Shown: positions 36,142 through 45,804, counted from the first letter of the stretch. The stretch is 64,000 bases of DNA from Tamlana sp038148895 (GCA_038148895.1 JBBVGQ010000003.1), one strand, 5' to 3'. A program made the numbers and translations. Notes: generated by a model not told the origin, from the sequence alone.

Positions 36142-37560
36142 ATGGCACTATCCCACATTGAAGAAGAAATTATTGAAGACATTGCAGGAGGCGAATTTGA
36201 AAGAACCCCTGTACCAAAATCAAATTTAAAAGGTTGGAAAAGTTTCTTAGGCATGTATGCCGGGGAACATGCAGCCGGAACTGAATTTATGATTGGTCCA
36301 CTTTTCTTAACTGCTGGTGTAAGTGCGTTCGATTTACTTGTAGGATTGTTGCTTGGAAACTTATTGGCTGTTCTTTCTTGGCGATTTTTAACAGCTGAAA
36401 TTGCGGTGAAAAACAGGCTTACACTATATTTTCAACTTGAAAAAATAAGTGGGAAAAACCTTGTCACGGCTTATAATTTAGCTAATGGCGTACTATTTTG
36501 TTTTCTGGCTGGGTCTATGATTACCGTTTCTGCCACTGCAGTAGGAATTCCATTCGATATGCCTATGCCAAAATTAACAGATACCTTACCAAATGGCTTA
36601 ACTTGGATTATCATTGTGCTTTTGCTAGGTGCCGTTATATCCATTATCGCAGCAAAGGGTTATGACACAGTTTCAAAAGCCGCCAACTGGATGTCTCCTG
36701 TTATTGTGCTGGCTTTTGTTGCATGTGGAATTGTAGCTTTAGGGCAATTAGGAGTTTCAAATTTTTCAGAGTTTTGGGATATTTGGGGTGAAGGCGGAGA
36801 TCCTTTTCCAGGGCAACTAAAATACACGTTTTGGCATGTATTGATATGGTCTTGGTTTGCTAACAGTGCCATGCATATTGGTATGTCCGACCTATCAGTT
36901 TTTCGATTTGCTAAAAAAGCAAGTTCAGGCTGGACTACGGCAGCGGGGATGTACGTTGGGCATTATATGGCATGGATTGCAGCCTGCTTGTTATATGCGG
37001 TTTACTTAAAAACACCCGAAGCGCAAGTCTTTTTGTCAAACGGTGAAGCTCCTCCAGTTGCTCCGGGCCCCTTGGCAAATAATGCCATTGGTATTTTTGG
37101 AATCATTGCGGTGGTTTTGGCTGGATGGACTACAGCAAACCCGACCATTTATAGAGCGGGATTGGCTTTTCAAGCTATTTTACCAAAACTTTCTACGGCT
37201 AAGGTTACTATTCTAGCTGGTACTATTGCTACAATAGCTGGCTTGTTTCCTGCTTTTGCTATGAAACTTTTAGATTTTGTTGCCTTATATGGCTTTATTT
37301 TAGCCCCAGTGGGTGCCATAATCGTTTTTGAACACTTCTTTCATGAAAAAGCCGGAATTATAAAAAACTATGCTGATGAAGCAAATATCAAATTTAATAA
37401 GTCTGTTCTTTGGGCATGGGCGATTAGCTTTGGTTTGTTTTATTTAATATCAGTTCAGTTTAATATCTTTTTATCGTTTGTAACACTGCCTGCTTGGTTA
37501 TTATGCGGTATGTTATTTTTAATATTCAGCAAGAAATTTCAAAAGCAAAATCAGCAGTAA
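36142..37560 (+). CDS. NCS1-family (purine-cytosine permease-like) transporter
   Basis: 472 residues with about 12 hydrophobic helices (first pair at about 50-75 and 78-100; last near 450). The N-terminal segment GEHAAGTEFMIGPLFLTAGVSAFD and the middle ANSAMHIGMSDLSVFRFAKKA resemble nucleobase:cation symporter-1 permeases with LeuT fold. NCS1 proteins normally import nucleobases, hydantoins or vitamins with H+ or Na+. As last gene of a rhamnose operon that lacks RhaT or an MFS sugar porter, it may import L-rhamnose or its deoxysugar product, but that is inference. It ends in a strong terminator. Confidence 0.75.
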   Translation: MALSHIEEEIIEDIAGGEFERTPVPKSNLKGWKSFLGMYAGEHAAGTEFMIGPLFLTAGVSAFDLLVGLLLGNLLAVLSWRFLTAEIAVKNRLTLYFQLEKISGKNLVTAYNLANGVLFCFLAGSMITVSATAVGIPFDMPMPKLTDTLPNGLTWIIIVLLLGAVISIIAAKGYDTVSKAANWMSPVIVLAFVACGIVALGQLGVSNFSEFWDIWGEGGDPFPGQLKYTFWHVLIWSWFANSAMHIGMSDLSVFRFAKKASSGWTTAAGMYVGHYMAWIAACLLYAVYLKTPEAQVFLSNGEAPPVAPGPLANNAIGIFGIIAVVLAGWTTANPTIYRAGLAFQAILPKLSTAKVTILAGTIATIAGLFPAFAMKLLDFVALYGFILAPVGAIIVFEHFFHEKAGIIKNYADEANIKFNKSVLWAWAISFGLFYLISVQFNIFLSFVTLPAWLLCGMLFLIFSKKFQKQNQQ

Positions 37561-37580
37561 ACTGTTCAAAGAAGATATAA

Positions 37581-37617
37581 AAAATCGGAACGTTCTTATT
37601 TGAACGTTCCGATTTTT
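37581..37617 (+). terminator. Terminator of the rhamnose operon
   Basis: A perfect 15-bp stem, AAAATCGGAACGTTC / GAACGTTCCGATTTT, encloses loop TTATTT and is followed by T. It starts 21 bp after the permease stop. Confidence 0.92.
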
Positions 37618-37653
37618 ACTTTATTAAATAATTTACAATAAGCTAAGAATACT

Positions 37654-37946
37654 TTAATTTTTAACCAACTTCAACGTAGTAATCACTTCTTTCACAATCA
37701 CCCTTAAAAAGTAAATTCCACTAGGTTTCTTCGAAATATCAAACTCCAGTTCATTTTGAATGCTTTTATGTTTTTGAGATGAAATTAACACACCATTAAT
37801 ATTTAATAATTCGATAGTAACTTCATTTATTTCTGATTGAAAATGACATTAAACTTTCCATTTATTGGAGTTGGATAAACTTCAATGGTCTTAGACAGAT
37901 TATCATTTTTGGTTGATAAAGCACCCTTACTAACTAATTTATCCAT
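37654..37946 (-). pseudogene. Frameshifted remnant of a type IX secretion C-terminal domain
   Basis: From 37946 the minus strand reads MDKLVSKGALSTKNDNLSKT then IEVYPTPINGKFNV. The frame breaks near 37840, and the next frame continues EINEVTIELLNINGVLISSQ... SGIYFLRVIVKEVITTLKLVKN to a stop at 37654. Together these are a complete type A Por sorting tail (YPxPxNGKF, ELLNINGVL, PSGIYFLR, KLVK), interrupted by a one-base change and without any protein body. It is what remains of a deleted secreted enzyme of the PUL. Apart from this and two hairpins, the stretch 37561-38214 contains nothing recognisable. Confidence 0.75.
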
Positions 37947-38151
37947 ACATTAAATGACTAAGGCTTTGGTTTTAAGGCATAATAAAGTAGGATAATAGTG
38001 TAATAATTCAAATAAGTCTACTATATGGAATATAGAAAGTCTGAATACCATATTTAAAATGATTTGTTTGTCTTATCAATGCATTTATTCCTGCTGAAAC
38101 ACCTTCTAGAAAGCTTTGATATTTATAGAACATAGTGCTATAAAACTAAGA

Positions 38152-38180
38152 AGGGGTGCATATTAAAAATATGCACCCCT
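38152..38180 (-). terminator. Hairpin after the T9SS protein gene
   Basis: AGGGGTGCATAT and ATATGCACCCCT form a perfect 12-bp stem around TAAAA. It lies 35 bp past the stop of the minus-strand gene at 38215. The T run is weak, so termination is probable but not certain. Confidence 0.55.
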
Positions 38181-38214
38181 ATTACTTAAATTTTTGTGTT
38201 TAACTTACTACTAA

Positions 38215-40752
38215 TTATTTCGTAATAAATTTAACTGATTTTGAACCCTCAGCAGTTTTGATTGTAGCAATCCAAAGTCCAGATCTAAATGAAAAGTCTG
38301 TGTCTTCATTAGTTTTAATAGACTTAACTAAAGCTCCTGTTATGCTGTAAATATTAACTTGAGTAGCAGAAGTAACGTTAGAAACATAAATTCTGTTACC
38401 CACAGCTTTAACATCTGTAGATATTGAAGAAGACAATTCATCACCAACACTTAAATAATCAGGGTTTACATAAAGTGTACTTGGTGAAATCATACCTGTT
38501 AAGTGGTAAGCCGCGTTTCTCCAAATGGTCAATGCCTCAGATGAAATGTTTGCACCATCACCTAAAGCTATGGCACCATAATTCATTGAGAAGGCAATAA
38601 CTGGAGCAGCCAATACATCAGCAGCGTTTTCTCCTAATTGAACACCAGCACGCAATTCATTAAATACAATAGCTGCAGCTGGATTAACAACATCTGCAGT
38701 TATTTCAGCATGCATCGAACCTGTGCTACCACCAATACCAGGATTGGCAATGTCAATATTGTTAAGTATTTGGAACCCTTTTGCACCACCACCTGCGGTA
38801 CCAATATCATCAGTACTTAAATCTGCAAATATTTTGATATCATTGCCTCCTGAAAAATCAATACCACTAAACAATGGATCTGCTCTTCTAGGACCATGTG
38901 GCACTTGAACAAATAATGATGTAGATTCAGTTACAGCGGCATCAGATTCTGTAATACCTGCTTTTCCTGCAGCCCATGCATAAGTTTTGTTAATGATGGT
39001 TGGAATAGCAATATTTTGGATACCACCAGAGCCAGTCCAAATGGCGTCACTAGAACCAAACGTTTCTTGAAATATAGCTAAATCGTATCCAGACAGGTCA
39101 ATATCACTAGCTGGATCAACGATAACAGTTACATTAAAATTAGCATCCGCTTGTAGCATTCTTATGATAGCATCATTATCAACTGCAGAAGCTCCAGCAG
39201 CCATAGTTTTACCTTTGGTAAGGTATGCAACTTCTTTTGGTGCAGCACCTGCAACAGCAGTGATTGTTGTATTAGTAAAGTCAAAAGCTGTAGATATTGT
39301 TTTACCAGGAGCTACTTTTAATTTACCATCAGCAATCAATCCTGGAATTATACCTGCTTGATCACCAGCAAGAATTAAGCTACCGCCGTCAATGGTAATG
39401 TGTCCAGCCCCAGATCGATCAGCACGTTCATCCAAAGCCAATCCATTTAGAGTGATTGTTCCTGAGTTAACATTTAAAGCAGCATAGCCATTGTATCCTC
39501 CTATTATTGCACCTTGAGCTGTTGAAGTAACATCTCCACCATTAACATTAAATTCTACATTTCCATTATCGGACAATATCAAATAGTTTTTAGTGTTTAA
39601 AAGACCTCCATTGATATTAACGACAGAATTGTTATCTGTTTGTCCGAAACGGCCTTGATTTCTCATATTAACATCAGCACCTGCCTCAAGTGTTAAATCA
39701 CCTCCAAAATAGTTGCCTCCACCAGCATAAACTGCCAATGGTGCTGAAATAACAAGCGGCGTTCCTGAAACACCATAAATATGGCTAACGGCACCCTCTA
39801 AGAAATTATTTTGAGGATCAAATGATTTTAAAGATACAGTCAATTCAGCTGGGTTAGCTGATTCAGCCATTACAACATCGTCAGACTCATCAGGAACAAT
39901 ACCCAAGTCCCAGTTTCCAGGGTTAGTAAAATCTGAATCAACAGCTCCTGTCCAAGTAACAGTATTGCCTGGGTCATAAGACACAACGGTTGTCATGTCG
40001 GTTCCACTGTCATAAGCAACACCTATTAATTTCCCTGGTCTACAAGTAATTTTTCCTGCAGCCACATAATCATTGGCCCAAGTTTCTTGGTTTCCAGACA
40101 TCATTAATGTTCCTCCATTGATAAACAATTCTCCTGTACCAGCACCTGCTTCATTGATTGCAAAGCCACCAGCTACAGTTAGTGTTCCTCCGTTTAGGTT
40201 AATTTTACCGTTACCAGCATATCCACCTAAAATAATACCATTTGTTGTAGAAGTAACTTCTCCACCCCACATTGTGAATGTACAGTCGCCACTTTCACCA
40301 ATAATTAATTGGTTTTTAGTGTTTAAAAGACCTCCATTTATAGTAATAACGGAAGGGTTCCCTGAAAGGCCGAAACGTCCTTGGTTTCTAATGTTTAGGT
40401 CAGCACCATCATTAAGTGTCAAATTGCCACCAAAATAGTTTCCACCACCTGCATAAACCAACATTGGTCCAGCCAAAGTTAAGGTACCACCAGAGCCGTT
40501 TAAATGGTTAACATAATTATCACCATTACCAGCATCTGTTAATGAGGTAATGTAAAAAGGTTTGATAGTAGTTGAGTCTATAACTACATCATGCGTTCCA
40601 GAAGGAATAACCCCCAAGTCCCAGTTAGCTGGATTTACAAAAACAGAGTCAACTGCCCCTGTCCAAGTGATTGTTTGTGCGCTTAAAGCCCCCACAGCGA
40701 AGACTCCTACACAAAATGTTAAAAAATTCTTTAGTAAAGTTGTTTTCATCAT
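38215..40752 (-). CDS. T9SS-exported surface protein with duplicated beta-solenoid domains (845 aa)
   Basis: A signal peptide (to about residue 26, ...VGALSAQ) is followed by two tandem copies of about 260 residues. Each opens TWTGAVDS.F.NP.NWDLG.. P and then runs through GGNYFGG, GADLNIRNQGRFG, INGGLLNTKN and GGEVTSTTNG repeats, a parallel beta-solenoid of the autotransporter/pectin-lyase-like type. A third domain (about 550-760: VAYLTKGKTMAAGASAVDNDAIIRM...LSGYDLAIFQE) resembles a ThuA-like flavodoxin fold. The end (about 770-845: NRIYVSNVTSATQVNIYSITGALVKSI...SVKFITK) is a type A Por tail. No catalytic residues are recognised. Its promoter carries both regulon motifs, so it is part of the PUL, perhaps as a glycan-binding or backbone-cleaving surface protein. 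Confidence 0.8.
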   Translation of the reverse strand: MMKTTLLKNFLTFCVGVFAVGALSAQTITWTGAVDSVFVNPANWDLGVIPSGTHDVVIDSTTIKPFYITSLTDAGNGDNYVNHLNGSGGTLTLAGPMLVYAGGGNYFGGNLTLNDGADLNIRNQGRFGLSGNPSVITINGGLLNTKNQLIIGESGDCTFTMWGGEVTSTTNGIILGGYAGNGKINLNGGTLTVAGGFAINEAGAGTGELFINGGTLMMSGNQETWANDYVAAGKITCRPGKLIGVAYDSGTDMTTVVSYDPGNTVTWTGAVDSDFTNPGNWDLGIVPDESDDVVMAESANPAELTVSLKSFDPQNNFLEGAVSHIYGVSGTPLVISAPLAVYAGGGNYFGGDLTLEAGADVNMRNQGRFGQTDNNSVVNINGGLLNTKNYLILSDNGNVEFNVNGGDVTSTAQGAIIGGYNGYAALNVNSGTITLNGLALDERADRSGAGHITIDGGSLILAGDQAGIIPGLIADGKLKVAPGKTISTAFDFTNTTITAVAGAAPKEVAYLTKGKTMAAGASAVDNDAIIRMLQADANFNVTVIVDPASDIDLSGYDLAIFQETFGSSDAIWTGSGGIQNIAIPTIINKTYAWAAGKAGITESDAAVTESTSLFVQVPHGPRRADPLFSGIDFSGGNDIKIFADLSTDDIGTAGGGAKGFQILNNIDIANPGIGGSTGSMHAEITADVVNPAAAIVFNELRAGVQLGENAADVLAAPVIAFSMNYGAIALGDGANISSEALTIWRNAAYHLTGMISPSTLYVNPDYLSVGDELSSSISTDVKAVGNRIYVSNVTSATQVNIYSITGALVKSIKTNEDTDFSFRSGLWIATIKTAEGSKSVKFITK

Positions 40753-40829
40753 TTAGTAAAATTGTTAAATAGTTAGTAAATTTTAATTAAAAAAGATTAT
40801 CCCTTAAATATAAGATAATTATCGATTAA

Positions 40830-40843
40830 TGTAATCGATTGTT
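40830..40843 (-). promoter_or_regulatory. Degenerate LacI-like operator at the T9SS protein promoter
   Basis: TGTAATCGATTGTT keeps one intact half and the central AATCGATT of the palindrome TGTAATCGATTACA. It starts 3 bp after the -7 element (40846-40853), over the expected transcription start, where a bound repressor would block RNA polymerase. A second ATCGATT is 13 bp away (40821-40827). Confidence 0.45.
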
Positions 40844-40845
40844 CA

Positions 40846-40892
40846 TAAAAATATGAATGTATTTAAGCTTTGCTATCCTGTACTTACCTGTA
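40846..40892 (-). promoter_or_regulatory. Promoter of the T9SS surface protein with direct-repeat activator site
   Basis: On the minus strand TACAGGTAAG TACAGGATAG (40892-40873) is the cleanest direct repeat of the set: TACAG occurs twice, exactly 10 bp apart. After 19 bp comes TATTTTTA (40853-40846) in the -7 position. Confidence 0.65.
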
Positions 40893-40937
40893 ATTTATTG
40901 AAAGCTAGATGAAATGCGATTTTTATAGATATACGGT

Positions 40938-42746
40938 CTATTGATTCATTATTTTCCTAAATAATGAACTTGGAACTTTAAAAACCGTTCCGTGTCGTGT
41001 TCCCTTTGGGAACTCAATTTTTTCTGAAATGTCCACCCATGTTTTTAAATCTGAAGATTGAATGGCACCGTATTTATGATCCCTATATTTGTCAAAATAA
41101 ACCACCCAAGTTCCATTTATTTGGATGGCGGTTGGTCCTTCAGCCCAATATTTTCCGGATATAGGTTCGCTAGCTTTTGAATATGGCCCGGTAAGATCAT
41201 CACCAAAAGCGACTTTTAAATTTTTTCTAACTGGAACTTTAGTCTCATCCTTTAAAAACATGACATATTTATCCTCCATTTTTTGAATGGTTGCATCTAT
41301 AACATTAAAACCGGGGTCATACAGCAATTTTGTCTGTGTAAATGTTGCAAAATCTTTCGTGGTCGTGTAATACATTCTATGGTTATAACCAGCATCCTCC
41401 TCAATTTGGGTTTCAGGAAATTTACCAACTATGGTACTGGCCCAATAAATCATGTATTCTTTGTTGGCTTCATCAAAGGTAATCTCAGGTGCCCAAGTAT
41501 TACGAGTTCCTTTCTCGTGTTCCATAACAGGGATGAATTTTTGCTCAGACCAATTAACTAAATCTTTGGAGTTGGCATAACCTATACCCTTATCTGTCCA
41601 ACTAACCGTCCAAACCATATGGTAAAGTCCATCACCTCCTTTAATAATACAAGGGTCTCGCATGAGTTTGTCTTTACCAACCTCTGGCGCTAAAAATGAT
41701 TCATCGTTTTTTAGGGATTTCCATTTGTAACCATCTTCACTATAGGCTAAATGTAGCCCATCCTCTCCATTGCCTTTAAAATATGAAAACATATAAACCT
41801 CTTTTTCGGGAACAAACTTGTTTGCAATCAACCATTCCTCACAAGCTTTTGGCCAATTGAGGTGAGTACCAAATCTGCCCAACCCAAAACCATGGCCACC
41901 ATTTTCATAAATATGCATTTCGGCAGGCACTTTATTTTCTTTTAATGCCATGTAGTAATTGATACTGTTTTCAACGGGTACCGCGCCATCATCAGTAGCA
42001 TGGATTAAAATGGTTGGTGGTGTATTTTTGTCAACCTGTTTTTCATTGGAATATTTTTCGATTAGTTCTTTTGAAGGATTTTTTCCAAGAAGATTAACTT
42101 TCGAGCCATTATGCGTAATTCCATCTTCCATTGAAATAACGGGATAAATCAACATTGAAAAATCTGGTTTAGCGCTGATACCATCATGGTTGTAAACTTC
42201 ATCATTATATCGCGTTGAAGCCGTTGAAGCTAAATGTCCTCCAGCCGAAAATCCTATTACACCAACTTTATTGGGATTTAAATTCCACTCTTTTGCATTT
42301 CGCCGCAGGGTTCTAATTGCTTCTTGTACGTCTTGAAGTGGGCCAATGGTTTTGTTTTCCATAATCAAATCACTTGGCAATCTATACTTCAAAACAAAAG
42401 CAGATACCCCAACGGAATTGAGCCATTCAGCCACTTTATCTCCTTCTTTAATATGAGACAATACACCATAGCCTCCTCCAGGGCAAATAACTACAGCAGC
42501 ATTGTCTGTTTTATTATTATTCGCCAAAAAGATTTTAAGTGTTGGGGTAGAAACATTTCGGATGGCATTCGGGTTACCCTCATTATCTAACCTGAAATTT
42601 TCTTTATAATCCCCATTTTCAATGCTATTGGGTACTTTTTCCCATAGAGGGATTTCTTTGTTTTGAGCAAACATATTAATCGTAATTCCTAAAATTAATA
42701 TTATAATTAAAGCTTGTGGTTTTCTATAATTCCTCATAAAATTCAA
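40938..42746 (-). CDS. Carbohydrate esterase - GH43-like fusion protein
   Basis: 602 residues; the start may be ATG 42737 (MRNYRKPQALIIILILGITINMFAQ, a signal peptide). Residues about 40-310 are an alpha/beta-hydrolase: oxyanion stretch VICPGGGYG, nucleophile Ser of GFSAGGHLAST near 167, Asp of HATDDGAVP, and His of ENGGHGFG. Residues about 318-600 form a five-bladed propeller with the GH43-clan triad: Asp of MRDPCII, acidic residue of NTWAPEI, and general-acid Glu of YWAEGPT. The likely role is deacetylation plus removal of an arabinosyl, xylosyl or galactosyl branch in the periplasm. It overlaps the GH2 stop by about 14-23 bp as the last gene of the five-gene operon. Confidence 0.85.
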   Translation of the reverse strand: MNFMRNYRKPQALIIILILGITINMFAQNKEIPLWEKVPNSIENGDYKENFRLDNEGNPNAIRNVSTPTLKIFLANNNKTDNAAVVICPGGGYGVLSHIKEGDKVAEWLNSVGVSAFVLKYRLPSDLIMENKTIGPLQDVQEAIRTLRRNAKEWNLNPNKVGVIGFSAGGHLASTASTRYNDEVYNHDGISAKPDFSMLIYPVISMEDGITHNGSKVNLLGKNPSKELIEKYSNEKQVDKNTPPTILIHATDDGAVPVENSINYYMALKENKVPAEMHIYENGGHGFGLGRFGTHLNWPKACEEWLIANKFVPEKEVYMFSYFKGNGEDGLHLAYSEDGYKWKSLKNDESFLAPEVGKDKLMRDPCIIKGGDGLYHMVWTVSWTDKGIGYANSKDLVNWSEQKFIPVMEHEKGTRNTWAPEITFDEANKEYMIYWASTIVGKFPETQIEEDAGYNHRMYYTTTKDFATFTQTKLLYDPGFNVIDATIQKMEDKYVMFLKDETKVPVRKNLKVAFGDDLTGPYSKASEPISGKYWAEGPTAIQINGTWVVYFDKYRDHKYGAIQSSDLKTWVDISEKIEFPKGTRHGTVFKVPSSLFRKIMNQ

Positions 42747-45726
42747 TTTCTACTATTCTTAATTGGCCTTTTTTGTTTTCATCATCTGTATCTTTAAACA
42801 TATCCAGTTCCTTATTGGGGTCTACCTCAACAATTTGGTTGAATGCATCGTTATCGGAATTTATTCCTATTAATTCAATGGTAATGTCTTTTGTCAAAAC
42901 TGGTTTTAGAGGTATGGTAATATACCCTAAACTACGTTCTGTATCACCTTCGTAAACTAATTGATTATCTGCTAAAATACGAATAGAGTAGCTTTTTCTG
43001 CGCCAACCTGTAAATTTTACGACACACTCATTTACCAATGAAGTTTTAGCCAACGTATATGTGATTTTCCCTGTTTTAATCCTTCCGTCATTGCGCCATT
43101 CAGTTAATTCATTATCATCATAACTATTATAAACCATATCTTGATTTGACAATGCTGTGGCATGGCTGATAAAAATCGGATTCCTTTTTATGGTATATGA
43201 AGGTTTTGACGGTGTTGGCCCTCGTTCTAAATATGATGGCAAATTATGGTTTGGTAATTGGGTTGAAAGTCCGTTTTCTGTTTCAAATGGAATTGTCGTT
43301 ATTTCAATTTTATCAGATTCCAAACCTTTTGATTTTGCCATAATACTAATTCTATCGGCTTTAAAACCCGAACGAATCATTACTCTATTCACCCCATTCT
43401 CAACAGGAAGATTTTTAGAAAGAATGTAGTTATCTGTTCCCTGAGCAATACCACCTAACCAAGAGGCATTTCCTTTTAACGAAAATTCAACTAAACTGTT
43501 ATCTAATGCACATCTTTGACCATTTTTATCCACCACTTCAACATCTACCAAAGCAACATCAGCACCATTGGCCAAAAACCCATTGGGGTTAAAATGTGGC
43601 GTTAATTTTATTCGAAATGGTTTTCCTGCTGTTATCTTTTCATCCCCACTCAGTATATTACCATCACTATCATAACTTACCGCTTTTATACTACCATCTT
43701 CCCACTGAATGCCTTTAAAAGTGAATAAAAAACTATTGCTTTTTTCGCCAAAACCTTTAGATTTTTCATTTACAAATAATTCTACTCGTTCTCCTGAGGA
43801 AACTACGTAAATATTTTTCACAACATCGCTTGCGTAGTTCCAATGTCCTAAAATATGCGTTCTAAAATTTTCAATATCTACCCAACCATCCCACATGACT
43901 TGATGTGCAAAATAACCGTCTTTAGGAATGCGCATAGGGTCTACTTCACCGCTTCTTCTATAGTTTTCGGCACCTCTAAAATGCGTGTTTGTGTCTGAAA
44001 AAATAATATTAACACCTCCAGAACTAACTCGATGACCGGTACCAGGGCGCTCCACGAAATAATCATTCCAACGGATAACATTTTCAATGGCATGTGAGTC
44101 TTGGTTACGGTTATATGGGCTGGCATCGGCTACTTTACTGCCGTTTACATTTGAATGCGTGGTACCGCCGTCACCATCTTTGTGGTATGGAGGACTGTAT
44201 TCATCCCAATATTTTCTTAAACCCTCGTCTCTTGAATATTCTGTTGCCCAAAGTGGTTTACCTGCACTTTTATTGATGTAAAGCATTTCTCCACCGTATT
44301 CAGCCTCTTTACTATCCAACATTTCACGGGAACCAATAGCACGACCTCCATAAGGGTCATACGTATTCCTGATGCTTTTCATTTCATGCATATGGGGTTC
44401 ACTTATCACTTCATTACCACATTCGTAAAAAATAATACTTGGGTTGTTTCTATTGTAAATAATAGCATCTCTCATCAATGAAACCCGTTGTTTCCAATGG
44501 TCTCCTTGAGAATCTTTTTCGGCATCTCCCGCTGGCATGGCTTGCATAAGTCCAACCCTGTCGCATGACTCAACATCTTGTTTCCAAGGTGTAACATGCA
44601 TCCATCGCACCAAATTGCCATTGCCTTCAACAATCATATTATTACTAAAATCACTCACCCATGCTGGAACCGACATGCCTATGGCAGGCCATTCGTTACT
44701 GGTACGTTGTGCATATCCTTTAATTTGAATAACTCTGTCGTTTAAAAGGACTTCGCCATTTTTGAATGCTGTTTTTCGGAAACCTGTTATGGTTTCAACT
44801 TCATCAACAAATTCACCATCAACTTTCAAGTATGTTTTCACTGTGTATAGGTAACCGTAGCCCCAACTCCAGAAATTTAGATCACCCAATAGTTGACTTG
44901 ACTTTAAAGTTATGATCTCACCTGAATTTATTTTAGATTTTTCAGATGAGAACGAAGCAACTTTATTTTTTTCCAAATCATATATTTCAACTAGCAAAAC
45001 CACTTCTTTATCATCTTTAAATTCATTCCTGATTTCTGTTTCAACATGTACAGAAGCACTTTTGTTTTTTATATCAATGTCTTTGGCATAAACATAAACG
45101 CCAGTAGTTTTTAAACTGGAATATAAAGGAAGCGTTTGGTATAATTTATTGGTAATGTGCAAATAAACATTTTTTGGAATGCCACCGTAATTGGCGTTAA
45201 AATTGGTGTTGTTCCATCTGTAAGTAGCTCCTGTTGCCGTTTCTTTGTATTTCCAATCGTTATCAATGCGAAGGGCAATTACATTTTTGAATGGGTAAGG
45301 TTTTACAAATTTAGAAATATCAAAACCAAAGGCCATAACACCGTTTTCGTGCATCCCTACTTTTTGTCCGTTTACATAAATTATTCCTCCTTGACGGATG
45401 CCTTCGAATTCAATGAACACTTTTTTATCTTCTGCATCTTTAGGTAAAACAAATGTTTTTCTATACCAAACAATTCCAGTTGTAAGGTCATCAATGGCTT
45501 TTAAAAATGCCTCTTTTTGGTTGTAGGCATAGGGTAATGTTACGGACTTCCAAGATGAATCGTCATAATTGTTAGTTTCGGCATGTTTGAAGTCACCAGA
45601 TTTTAATCTCCAATCGGAATTGAAATTGAATTTAGTTCTTCTGAATTCTTGTGAGGTGAGTTGGCCAGTATTGAAAATAATTAATATAGCACATACAAGT
45701 TTATTGAACTCCATCAAATACCTCAT
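42724..45726 (-). CDS. GH2 family glycoside hydrolase (beta-galactosidase/beta-glucuronidase type)
   Basis: About 1000 residues; ATG 45714 (MEFNKLVCAILIIFNTGQLTSQ) gives the better signal peptide. Domains in order are the sugar-binding jellyroll (about 30-200, with TGIVWYRKTFVLP and GIRQGGIIYVNGQKVG), an Ig-like domain (about 205-320), a TIM barrel (about 325-610), DUF4982-like and further beta domains (about 610-830), and a C-terminal carbohydrate-binding-like module (about 850-1000). The acid/base Glu is in NPSIIFYECGNE near 436 and the nucleophile Glu in LWATEYS near 494. Exact sugar specificity cannot be read; galactose or glucuronate side chains fit the locus. Confidence 0.88.
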   Translation of the reverse strand: MRYLMEFNKLVCAILIIFNTGQLTSQEFRRTKFNFNSDWRLKSGDFKHAETNNYDDSSWKSVTLPYAYNQKEAFLKAIDDLTTGIVWYRKTFVLPKDAEDKKVFIEFEGIRQGGIIYVNGQKVGMHENGVMAFGFDISKFVKPYPFKNVIALRIDNDWKYKETATGATYRWNNTNFNANYGGIPKNVYLHITNKLYQTLPLYSSLKTTGVYVYAKDIDIKNKSASVHVETEIRNEFKDDKEVVLLVEIYDLEKNKVASFSSEKSKINSGEIITLKSSQLLGDLNFWSWGYGYLYTVKTYLKVDGEFVDEVETITGFRKTAFKNGEVLLNDRVIQIKGYAQRTSNEWPAIGMSVPAWVSDFSNNMIVEGNGNLVRWMHVTPWKQDVESCDRVGLMQAMPAGDAEKDSQGDHWKQRVSLMRDAIIYNRNNPSIIFYECGNEVISEPHMHEMKSIRNTYDPYGGRAIGSREMLDSKEAEYGGEMLYINKSAGKPLWATEYSRDEGLRKYWDEYSPPYHKDGDGGTTHSNVNGSKVADASPYNRNQDSHAIENVIRWNDYFVERPGTGHRVSSGGVNIIFSDTNTHFRGAENYRRSGEVDPMRIPKDGYFAHQVMWDGWVDIENFRTHILGHWNYASDVVKNIYVVSSGERVELFVNEKSKGFGEKSNSFLFTFKGIQWEDGSIKAVSYDSDGNILSGDEKITAGKPFRIKLTPHFNPNGFLANGADVALVDVEVVDKNGQRCALDNSLVEFSLKGNASWLGGIAQGTDNYILSKNLPVENGVNRVMIRSGFKADRISIMAKSKGLESDKIEITTIPFETENGLSTQLPNHNLPSYLERGPTPSKPSYTIKRNPIFISHATALSNQDMVYNSYDDNELTEWRNDGRIKTGKITYTLAKTSLVNECVVKFTGWRRKSYSIRILADNQLVYEGDTERSLGYITIPLKPVLTKDITIELIGINSDNDAFNQIVEVDPNKELDMFKDTDDENKKGQLRIVEIEFYEEL

Positions 45727-45804
45727 GATTTTAATTCAATTATACTTAGAAGTTTATGGTTCAATCCAATCAAAGTTTCAATAAAATCAATTAACGCTTC
45801 TAGT

